Positions 38,262-49,741 of a DNA stretch of 64,000 nt are shown here, one piece after another. This DNA comes from Azolla caroliniana (taxonomy: Eukaryota; Polypodiophyta): the NCBI GenBank assembly GCA_043228905.1, contig JBHGNT010000005.1, positions 7,874,001-7,938,000 of the forward strand, given 5' to 3'. The notes below the pieces were generated by a model, which was not told where the DNA came from, searched no databases, and saw only the letters and a list, made by a program, of their open reading frames with translations. How positions within the stretch are numbered: the stretch's first letter is position 1; the number at the start of each line of letters is the position of its first letter. Position numbers and translations under genes: made by a program.

Positions 38262-40083
38262 CTATCCCCCCTTTAAAACAACGAGTGTCACGATGAGTTT
38301 TGGATTGAGGACCTAGTTTGTCTGGATATTGACGATGGAAGTCTTCAAGAAGAGCATGAGCATTGGTCATATTTTCTATTGGTTCCCAAGTACGCTCGCT
38401 GGGACTATATCCTAGCCAATCGACTAAATAGTAGAGCTTGTTGCTAAAAATCTTGGAATCGAGGATGGCGGCAACCTCGTACTCAGGTTCATTTTCAAGT
38501 TCGATCGGGGGTTGAGGTTGTTTAATATGACCTGGGATGGTGCTGTCTTGATAGGGTTCGAGGAGAGAACTATGAAACACCGGATGTATCCGAAATTGTG
38601 GAGGTAGATCAAGATGAAAAGCGACATCATTAGTTTTTCCGATAATACGGAAAGGACCTAATCGTCGATAATCCAACTTCTCGCATGTGCGAGTAATCTA
38701 GATGTGTCGTCGTAGTAGCCATACCCGATCTCAAATATTAAAACTGGATGGAAGCTGATGACGATCCGCGTAAACCTTGTGTGTTTGTTGAGCTTGTTGT
38801 AGATGAGTAGATAAATCCATTTGTATCTTGTGTAACCGCTCCAAACGATCCTCTGCGCAAGGATTTGTACGTAACTCTAGGGTTTCAAATACACACCACC
38901 GGGGGTGACAACCCGTATAAGCATAAAATGGTGTAACCTTTGTCGATGAGTGGACAAAGTTATTATACACAAATTCAGCGAAGTGGAGAATATCCGCCTA
39001 GTCATCTTGATGATAGCTTAGAAAGCACCGAAGATACAACTCCAGCGTTTGATTTGTTCGTTCTGCTTGGTCGTCTGTTTGTGGGTGGTAGCCGGAGGAG
39101 AGGTTACAAGTGACCTTGAGCATTTTAAAGAGGTGGTTCTAGAATTTCGAGACGAACTGGGGTCCACGATCGCTGATGATACTATCGGGAAGGCCATGAT
39201 GTCGACATACTTCACGCATGACAGTTTCGACGGTTTCTTCACTGGATATTTGCTTAGTACATGGTAGGAAATGAGCCATCTTCGTATATCAATCTACTAC
39301 TATTAAGATTGGATTGAATCCCTCAGAGACAGGAAGATCTGTGATGAAATCTAGAGCAATGGATTGCCACGGCTTGCTGGGAATTGGTAACGGTTCTAAT
39401 AAAACATATGGATGATGCGTTGGCATTTTTGCTCCGCAACATTTATCACAAGTCCGAACAAAATCTTTGACAAATTGTCGCATATGGGGCCACCAAAATG
39501 ATCATTGTACTAAATCTAATGTTTTAGTACTACCAAAATGCCCAACTATATATGTGTCATGACAGTTTTGGACTACTCGAAGGCGACAAGAACCATTAGG
39601 AACATACAAGAGTTTCTTAAACAATAGTAATCCATCATGACATTCGAATTGTCGATAGTCCATACCTGGTTGTTGCGACTGTGAACAAGATGCTCGAGAG
39701 GGATCAATTTGTGCTAGAATGTCTTAGGAGAAAGAATCTGTCTTCAAGTCCTCACATATGGTATCGATAATGTGAGAATCCAAGGGCATACCGAAGACCT
39801 GTGTTGCTTGCAGTCATGTCGGTCCCAAGATTACTTGCTTTTGGTTATCGAAAGCTGGCTCGCCAGGATGCGGTGCTAGATACGAGCGCCGTGATAATGT
39901 ATCTGCCTTCCCTTGTTGCTTCCCCGGACGATATGTAATTTTGAAGTCGAAACGAGTGAGGAATTGGGCCCACCGAGCTTGACGTCGATTTAACACACGA
40001 GCATTCTGAAAGTAGGCAAGGTTTTTGTGATCACTGAATACAATGACCGATGAGAAGATCCCTCTAGAAAATGATTCACACAT
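38254..40083 (-). pseudogene. Gypsy RNase H / integrase / chromodomain pseudogene
   Basis: Recognisable blocks on the minus strand are [20 protein letters not shown], the zinc-finger cysteines CDKCC, ALDFITDLPVSEG with the first catalytic Asp, IISDRGPQF with the second, and [12 protein letters not shown] with the Glu. The chromodomain follows as YYLVDWLGYSPSERTWEP. The frame ends CFKGGIVS, with its stop codon inside the first bases of the LTR. Stops occur at several points, for example before NHLFKMLK and in the linker before GYSPSE-type sequence. Confidence 0.85.
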
Positions 40084-40823
40084 TACGTGAAATATGTAAA
40101 ATACTATATCCGATTTAAAGTATGTATAATAAATAAAATAAAATATTAAAAGTATTTATTACATGCACAAGGCAATATTTGAACCTTGCACCTCCACTTA
40201 GACAAACCCCAACCTTACCACTATACTAACTTATCCTAAGTGTTATAAATATAGATTTAATACATATAAGACCTTTATTTAAGTCTACCTTTATAAAAGG
40301 TAAGTCATGCATTTTTAGAATGCATGAATACTTTATTTATAAGAAAATGTACACCAATAAAAAATGACTCGTGCACATCTAGCGAGCATGAGCACTATAT
40401 TTAGGAAATAAAAGCATAGTGTAAAAAGGTAACTCATGCACATTTAGTGTGCATGAACATTTTAGAAAAAGCATGAAGCTATGCTTAGCCTCTTCCATCC
40501 TTATATAAGGAGGAGAGAAAGATGTATGGTGGTTGTTGCTTATTTTACAAGGGTGGATTAATATAATATAATCGTGGGATTCACGAATTTGCTAACTATT
40601 TTTCTCTCTTAATTTGAGTACTCACTAATACACTATACTCGTGGGATTCACGAGTTTTTCATATCTTTCTTTCTTACAACATATTTCATATTCATCATTG
40701 CCTTAGAATTTTCTTTTCTCCTAGTCCAAAACCTCAGTGGTTCTCGCCCGACTCACGCAATGATCCGGAGCCGAACGACACGACACAAGTGGTGAACCCG
40801 ATGTGAACAGGGATGGCAAGGAG
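40084..40823 (+). mobile_element. LTR-like leader of a plus-strand retroelement
   Basis: Lies between the truncated gypsy and the gag at 40824. It contains the phrase cgtgggattcacga twice (40573 and 40638), a TATA-rich stretch and, on the minus strand, a tRNA-like A box (40213-40223) and B box (40175-40185). A tggtgaacccgatg sequence near 40789 may be a primer-binding site. No second LTR was found. Confidence 0.45.
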
Positions 40824-42002
40824 ATGGAAAATCAACCAGAGGCTAACAACATAATGATGATGTTTGAGCGGATGCTTCAAGAACAATGAGCGATGTCGGA
40901 GATAGCGACAACAGTAGTGCGGCTCGTGCAACGAATCAAGCAATTCAACGGAAAGGTTGTATCACGCTATCTTCGAGACTACAAGGCAGAAATGCTACAG
41001 TGCGGGATTTCAGAAGGACTGCAAGTGACATCCTTCAACCGGGTGGCTACCGACGGGCTTCAAGAAAGTATCCACGGGCTACAACAACAAAATCCGATGT
41101 GGGAAGTGTTTGAAGAGGCGCTAAAGACCACGTTCGCTATCGAGGACTCCTCCAAGGCAACACGGAGAGGATTCGAGGATTGGGTGGAAATGCCGGACAA
41201 GGGGATGAAGTTCCTCGATGTGTTTTCGGCATTCAAAAGTCGGTTCGGGAGGTTGTCTGCGAGAGATCAAGCTATCCTCGCACCAGATAAAGTTATCATG
41301 TTCTTACGAGCCGTAGACGTCTGAGACCGGAAGGATCTTGGAGTGCTTCTAGAGGACATGACTACCGAGAGTGGCCTCATCGAAGCATGGGAAAGCGTGC
41401 GGGATATCGTCGCGCGATACACAAAGAGGGGGCAATGGCTTGCCAACGAAGAAAAGAGGGTTTCGGAACCGATTCCGAAATCGAGATCCGGATCGGAAGA
41501 CCATCAACCGTGGGCTCAGGAGACTACAACCGAGAAGGGAATCGACGCAACCACAGTGGAGCAATTGCTGAAGGAGATGGAGAATTTGAAAATCGCGATG
41601 GTGAAGAAGACGGAAGACCGTCCCACAAGTTCCAAGTACATGGACCGTCAATGCATATGGTGCGATAGCACCGAACATGATCGGAGAGATTGCGATGAGT
41701 ACAAGGAGGCGCTACGACGAGATCTTATCTACTATGAGGGAAATCAGATTCATTCGATGGACTCTCGGAAGCCGCTCCGACCGAACTTCCGAAAAGGTGG
41801 CATGAAGAAGGTCCTAGAGGAGGAAATAGCGGCGAAGAGCAATTACGTGACAATCGGGAATACGTGTCGGGGAGTCATCGGGAGCAAATGTGTCTTTTTG
41901 GCCGGAAGTGTTAGAAAACACCGAGAAAACCGACTCCAACGAGATCTGAAGCACCGCGGAAGGCATCCGGGAAGCTACTTGATGGGAGTGCCCCGTCGAT
42001 AA
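40824..42002 (+). pseudogene. Retroelement gag with CCHC knuckle, two in-frame TGA stops
   Basis: A single frame runs from ATG 40824 (MENQPEANN) through TGA at 40887 and TGA at 41322 to the stop at 42002. Gag-like blocks are FNGKVVSRYLRDYKAEM, MWEVFEEALKTTF and DVFSAFKSRFGRLSARDQ. The zinc knuckle CIWCDSTEHDRRDC is complete. It is a gypsy-type gag but a third family, unlike its neighbours. Confidence 0.7.
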
Positions 42003-42036
42003 GAATAGCATATACGCCCTATGTCAACTACATGAG

Positions 42037-42375
42037 GTGTATGTGGACGAGAAGCGGCGACGCACGGAGGATGCAGCTGGACCATCGAAGACACTAGAGA
42101 GCTGGAACTCCGACGGAAGAGGGAAAGGAAAATCGATTCCGACATTCAAACTCGCTTCGGACATTGAGCAACGGACGGACATAAAGAAAGTGTTCGAGGA
42201 GAGAATCCTCGACAGCCGGGTAGAGTTTTCACTTCGGGAACTACTCGGAATAGCAAAAAAGGAGTTCCATGATCTTCTTGTGGATCTCGTAAAAAGAAAA
42301 AGACAAACTACGGAGGAAAATGCACCGATGGTGAATGCAAATACCGTTGTCTTGTTGTTACGCGCGTGCGTGTAG
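42037..42375 (+). pseudogene. Retroelement fragment downstream of gag
   Basis: A 112-residue frame, shifted relative to gag, with KKVFEERILDSRVEFSLREL and LGIAKKEFHDLL. It reads like the pre-protease region of the same polyprotein family. No DSGA protease motif follows, so the element is truncated. Confidence 0.55.
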
Positions 42376-44400
42376 AAGGGCGGGACCACGGGGGTCTTGG
42401 ACTAGGGAGTGGAGGAGAAAGATTAGCTCAAGAGGAGAAGAGAACGAATATGACATTATGATAGAAGAAGAAGAAGATGCAATCAATATTATAGATCTAG
42501 GTACTAAAGTAAGCTTAAGATAAGGATAAAGAAATGAAAGATAGAAAGGAGAAAGAGAAAGAAGGGTGCCGATCCACCCGACCACCCCCGAGCGAAGGGA
42601 TCGAGACGGACTCGAGCCTCGATCGGCGTCCCATACCACCGCCGTGGCGTCGAGTCGTACCTGGTGCTGGCGCGCTCGCTACAAGAGTTGACCCACCACA
42701 CGAGCAGAGTCTCGATGTAGTCAAAAGATGATCAAATGAGGGTAGCTAGGCCTCTTATTTATAGCGATACCCAAGGCCCCCAAGCAAGTTCACACTTGAC
42801 CTAATGGGTTGTCTCAATCCCGAGGATTAAAAGTAATCCTCCCCTTCTTTACACTCTCGTTTAACCCTCACACTTATCCACGTGTATAGAATTCTACGGT
42901 AAATTCTTACCACGGGATATTATATGGTCATGCCCGTAACATAAGATACTCAACAAGAAGTTCTATTAAAAAATGAATGATTACAACAATGGTGGCCGCC
43001 ATGGCCGCACCAAACGACTATATGAAAAACCCTAAAGGAAAACCCAAGAAGAAAACCCTAACCGAAACCCTAACCCTAAAACGAAATGGGAAGAAGGAGA
43101 ACCCTAGACTAAGTGGTATACCTTACTCACACAAAATAGGCAACCCCTCATAAGTGACCCCTCTCTTCGTTTTATAGCCCAAGGAAGGGGGGACCTTACA
43201 ATGTGGGATAAAATTCCCCTCTTCTTTCTACACACCCTTTCCTAGTATACACGTGCACATGTTGCACACCACCGATTTGCCCATTCCACCCCGGTTTCAC
43301 ACTATAGCCGGAAATCTTCACGACATCCACCCCCACCAAAACGCACATCCACCGGTATGTGCCAGGAAAGGAAAAGGGTGAGAGATTTCGGCGACGGTGA
43401 TCAACCGGGTCTTTCGCCTTACCGGCACCCAACCGTCTTGCTAGTCCCTTGCCGGCGCCGATCCGTCTTGCCGGCTCCTTACCGGCCCTGACCCGCCGGC
43501 TCCATCCGATCCACCATGTCCGGCGCACACACCTTCTTCTTCGACCGTCCATCCCGAACACCATTGCTGATCCGGTCACTCTTTCTTTGTCCGCCACGTA
43601 GGTCCTCCGATTAGGCCCTTGGTCACCCCGTTTTCTCGCCGGATTCCGCCCCTTGCGTACCGCTTGTGCTCTATCTCCGACTCGATCCTCTCTTCGTCTC
43701 GAACACCTCGTGTCGTTTCCCTCCGTTCCGCACTCACCTTCCGTAGGCTCTTTCCGTGGGCCCTTGTTGTCTCCCGAACATGCGCTCGTTCTTCGGTCCC
43801 TCGACGACCTCATTACACGCTCCTCGCTTCTCCGTTGCGCGCCGTGCTCTCTCGACGTAGAGCGTACCGTCATCCCGACCACCATGTCAATGTCCTTCGC
43901 GACTCCCGTTACCGCTTCATCCCGTCTCTCGTCCTCTTGGCCTGCTTGGCCTCGCATGCCTTCCAGGACGCCGCGCTTCCGTAGCCCGTTGCTCTCCACG
44001 CACCTCCTCCGGTTTTCAAGACATAGCCTTCCATGCTCGCCGATCATCCTCGTGCTTGTCGTTTGGCCCTTACGCGGCCACATCGCACGTCTCGCACTCC
44101 GCTCCGCTCTGCGTACCCTTTCGAAAAGGTACATTGCTTCCCCGACATCCGTGTCGGTGCTCTCGTCTTCGATGTCCTCCGCAACCTCCGATGTTGCCGC
44201 TTCGCCCCGAGGTACACCCTCTTGGTCCGCCTCGCATGTCCTCTAGATGCGCTCCGGATCTCTCCGGTTGCACTCCGGTTTCCGCCCTTTGCATGCCGCT
44301 CCTTTGGTTTTATCGTCTCCGCATGTCGAACACCTCGGTGTATCGACTCTTCCCACTCCGCGCTTGCCTTCCGTAGGCTCTTCCCATGCGTCGTAATCAC
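42376..44400. other. GC-rich, internally repetitive DNA with telomere-like motifs
   Basis: Composition rises sharply in C and G, mainly at 43.4-44.4 kb. It contains AACCCTAA-type motifs clustered at 43028-43110 and three 30-bp tandem units at 43420-43509 (accgtcttgc core). A diverged repeat about 627-637 bp apart is also present (ttccgcccc and gaacacctcg at 43641/43701 and again at 44279/44328). TATA-like ctataaataa and ctataaaacg lie on the minus strand near 42760 and 43175. It is probably LTR or leader sequence of a retroelement. A 312-residue Arg-rich minus frame is judged non-coding. Confidence 0.5.
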
Positions 44401-45107
44401 CTATTAATCTTGTCTAATTCGATTTCAAATAGTCTCAAGTATGTAGGAGGAAGTAACAATTCTTAGAGAGGTTTTTAGGGTTTCTAACTCTCCAATTAGA
44501 TGCACAAGCAAAATACCCTATTAGAAGCTTCATTTATTATGATATATGTTATGCATCCTATATAAAGGGGCTCATTAATAACAAACATAAAGCACATATG
44601 TTACATTTCCATTTCTAGCATCGACAAAATTTTATAGATCAATGCTTGAAGAGAAACGCAAGCTTGTCAATTTACAGTTGCAATATTTGGAAACTTGTGT
44701 ACATTTTGAAATTTATGTTACAATTACATACATTTTGTGAAAACATGCTTTCGAGTAAAAACCTTCACATTTGGGATATAATATGGGAGTGATTAGAGAG
44801 GTCGCGGACCGCGTAGGTTGATCACCATTATGGAAGTGATGAGAGTGGTTGTCAGGGTTGCACTTTCTTCAATGATGTAGAGAGAAATATTTTGCACAAA
44901 AAAAACCTAAGTCCGCACTTTTTCATGAAGATCAAAGTATGCACTTACCCGAATATCACAATTCACATGCACCCAAAAAAATCATTTTTTAGGAATTTAT
45001 TTGTTGACACATTCATGCTAGTTCAAGGAGATCTTCAAAGTGAAGAAGCTATTACCATCTTCAAATCCTTCTCTAGTATTAGTTCCATGCTAAATAAATT
45101 CATATTT
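44401..45107. other. Intergenic AT-rich DNA
   Basis: No recognisable gene or element. Confidence 0.55.
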
Positions 45108-45940
45108 GAGACCTAATGTTAGGACCTTGTAGAATGTAATGTTGGATGTAATGAATGTAATTGGTCACACAATCCATCTTAATATTTGATCCAAGACTTT
45201 TATTTGATCTCTTTGCACATGTATATCATGTTTTTACTATTTTGCATCTGTTAATATTTGTGAGAATGTAAGGTGAGTTGTGATGGACTCACCAAAGCTT
45301 TTCTCCTCCAAACGATCCTTTTCTTGTTGTTGAATTGACTCCATAGGAATCTTGGATTTCATCATCTTTTTGATACATGCATGTGTGCTTGCTTTATGAG
45401 GTTATGCTATATCATGGTGTATATAGTGATAACGTCATGAAAATGTAGATCATGGATTTGTAAGTCATACCCTTGTCGTTTTCAAGGAGACAATCTTTGA
45501 CATATTCACGTTCATATATACAACACGTTTTAAGTGAGTGAATAATGTGCACTAGGGCCTTGGTTAGTATGTTATCACTTTGTCATTTAGGGAGGATCCT
45601 AGAAATATCAATGACGTACGCTCTTTTCAAGACTAATATATAGTATATTTATAAGTTTTATGATTTAAGAAACATGGCCAAATAGTTTTCGTCTTTTGGG
45701 TGGTTTCATTGCGCTTCTATGATAATGATGTGGAAAACACATGGAAGTATATTTTAGTACGAAGATTGAGTGGACATTTGTTATCATGAACATCAAGGGT
45801 AATAAAGAGGAGTCTTGCTTCAAGATAAATATATGTGACATTATTGTCAAAGTTGACATGGATACTTTGATTGCTAAGTGTTTGGCAAAGGAGCACGCCG
45901 CACGACATTAACATGCTAAAAATTATATTAATTCTAGTGT
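45108..45940. repeat. Direct duplication, copy 1 (~0.83 kb)
   Basis: Collinear with 47064-47894. Shared phrases include acacaatccatc, atttgtgagaatgtaag, aaggagacaatctttcacac (one or two changes) and ttcttttcaa. By eye about 75-80% identical with many small indels. It has no coding capacity that I recognise. Confidence 0.75.
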
Positions 45941-46052
45941 CTTGGGGACATGCAATCGTAAATGAATATCAATACCACATGATGATGTATCAAGAACTTT
46001 AGTCTTTGACCCAATAATTATCAAAACTTGTTGCTCCTTGAGGGGATGCCTC

Positions 46053-46055
<3 letters not shown>

Positions 46056-46149
<94 letters not shown>
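46056..46149. repeat. (CT)n(CA)n compound microsatellite, 94 bp
   Basis: (CT)n to 46096 followed by (CA)n to 46149, lying between the two copies of the 0.83-kb duplication. Confidence 0.95.
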
Positions 46150-46150
<1 letters not shown>

Positions 46151-46229
46151 TTTGTTTTGTGTGTGTAAATCTTATGTTTGATTTAAAATAACATGACAAT
46201 GTGAAGCCTTTACTTCTCAAATACTTTAT

Positions 46230-46870
46230 TAGTAATGATATGGCAAGGTAAAAACCCTCAAAGGTGTTGCAGTACTAAATGGCATAAATCCAACTCTTCT
46301 AGGGACAAGTCGCTCGTACAACATGGTTGTGAAATTTGCCAAATTAGCATTCCTTTTAGCCTACATATTTGTTGTGGTGCTCCAAGAAGTTCATCAAACA
46401 AGAACCCATTTCTAAGGCTTCAACTACACCACATCCCCCAATACCTAAGATAGTCAAACACTACCTTATATGATGGGGCGGGTAGAGCTCTAACACTTTC
46501 AATGAAAACCTCTTGAAAAGGTGACACAACACTCCTAGTTAATGATGCCCAAAGTAGCAATATAACAACCCAAATGGCTTTAGTGACCGAGCATGCAATG
46601 AACTTGTGTCTAGCATCTTCCTCAATCATTGTACAAAAAAAAACATGTACCATTTGAAATATGTATTCGTTTTAATGCTATCACCAAAGGCAACCAACCC
46701 ACCATGACACACCATAGAGACACATTAGCACGAAATTTAAGATGAGAGTGTTATCTTGCATCTAAAACTAGACAACACCATTTTACACATCAAGAAATAT
46801 GCCATATATTCAAAACCTTCTTCACTAACCAAACTCTATCTTTAACCTGCTTATGGTATACATAATTAGT
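46230..46870 (-). pseudogene. LINE-like relic (zf-RVT region)
   Basis: The minus strand reads MIEEDARHKFIACSVTKAIW, then YLRYWGMWCSWSLRNGFLF. This matches the pattern of the reverse-transcriptase zinc-binding domain at the C-terminus of plant L1-type LINEs (Cys, EExxxH, C, AxxxW, later WxxRNxxxF). Stops and frame changes surround it. Identification is by pattern only. Confidence 0.4.
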
Positions 46871-47063
46871 GTGAAACTCTCCTTCTCTCTCTCTCTCTCT
46901 CTCTCAAATAACAATGTATTAATGACAAAAGTGAAATTACAATTGATGGAACATGACATCCTATCGGCTCACCATAAAATCAATCAGGGTTCCCATGACA
47001 TCCCTCATCTCTACATACATTGTTACATACCTATACTGTCCCGACTCCCATGCTAAAGTCATC

Positions 47064-47894
47064 TTTGAGACCTCATGCTAGCACCTTCTAGAATGGAATG
47101 TTGGTTGTAACAAACGTGATTGGACACACAATCCATCCTAACATTTGATCCTAGACTTTTTTTTTGTTTCATCTCTTTGCCACGTGTATATCATATTTTT
47201 TTATTATTTTGCATCTATGAAGATTTGTGAGAATGTAAGAGGCGTTGTGATGAACTTTCTATATTTATTCTGCTCGAATCCATTTTTTCCTAGTCGTCAT
47301 TGTAGTGACACCATATGGTAGTAGGAATGTTTAATTTCATCATGTTCTTGATACATGTACAAATGCTCTCTTCATGAGGTTATGCGATATGACTCTGTAT
47401 CAAGTGTCGGCCTTATAAAATGTAGGTAGTATATTCGTGAATCCTATACTTGTTTACAAGGAGACAATCTTTCACACATTCACGTTTTAACTTGATTAAT
47501 AGCACATTCTAGGGCCTAAGTGGATATTTCATCACTCTCTCATTTGGGGAGGAGCCCAAAAAACATCAATGAAACCTGTTCTTTTCAAAACTAAGTATAA
47601 TATATTTGTAAGTTCTAATATTTGAAAAACATGACTAAATAACATTAGTCTTTTGGGTTGTTTAGTTAGGCTTCTATGATAGGGATGTAGAAAACACATG
47701 AAAGTTTATTTGAGTACAAAGATGGGATGGACATTTGTTGTCGTGAACAACGAGGAGAATTGAGATGAGGCTTGCTTCACAACAAATGTCCGTAAAAGTG
47801 TTGCCAAAAGGTTGAGATGAGATGCTTCGATAGCTCAAGCGTTGTTCAGGAGAGGACTAGAGTGGAACATGGTAAGAAATGATCTTAATTCTGG
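47064..47894. repeat. Direct duplication, copy 2 (~0.83 kb)
   Basis: Homologous to 45108-45940 in the same orientation. It ends about 120 bp short of the OPR-B stop codon, so it is the immediate 3' flank of that gene. Confidence 0.75.
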
Positions 47895-48011
47895 TGGACA
47901 TTGTTGAGAAGATTTCTTCTCAAACCTTTCCATTGGGGTAAGCATGGGAAAGGAGGACGCCGTCCATAGGTATCGGTTCGGGGGGCGGGGCCTGACCATT
48001 TGATGTGGTCA

Positions 48012-49741
<1,730 letters not shown>

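Larger units (their letters stand above)
37852..40083 (-). mobile_element. Ty3/gypsy chromovirus, 3' half with its 3' LTR
   Basis: Minus-strand order: RNase H C-terminus, HHCC zinc finger, integrase core, chromodomain, polypurine tract (taaaggggggatag, 38262-38275) and LTR 37852-38261 with TGTCATG...CCAAACA ends. It is inserted into the copia gag at 37851/37852. The 5' part (gag, protease, RT) is missing beyond 40083, just upstream of the RNase H HFLEG motif. It is homologous to, but distinct from, the 32.8-36.2 kb half, because both contain RNase H. Confidence 0.88.

Noticed and set aside
32842-40083. One intact gypsy element covering both halves
   Set aside because: Both halves contain the RNase H segment, and foreign gag and copia sequences lie between them, so they are two copies.
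43196-44134. 312-codon minus-strand open frame, Arg-rich
   Set aside because: Composition follows the local GC-rich repeats, the opposite strand is also open over long stretches, and no domain is recognisable. Kept only as a finding about the region.
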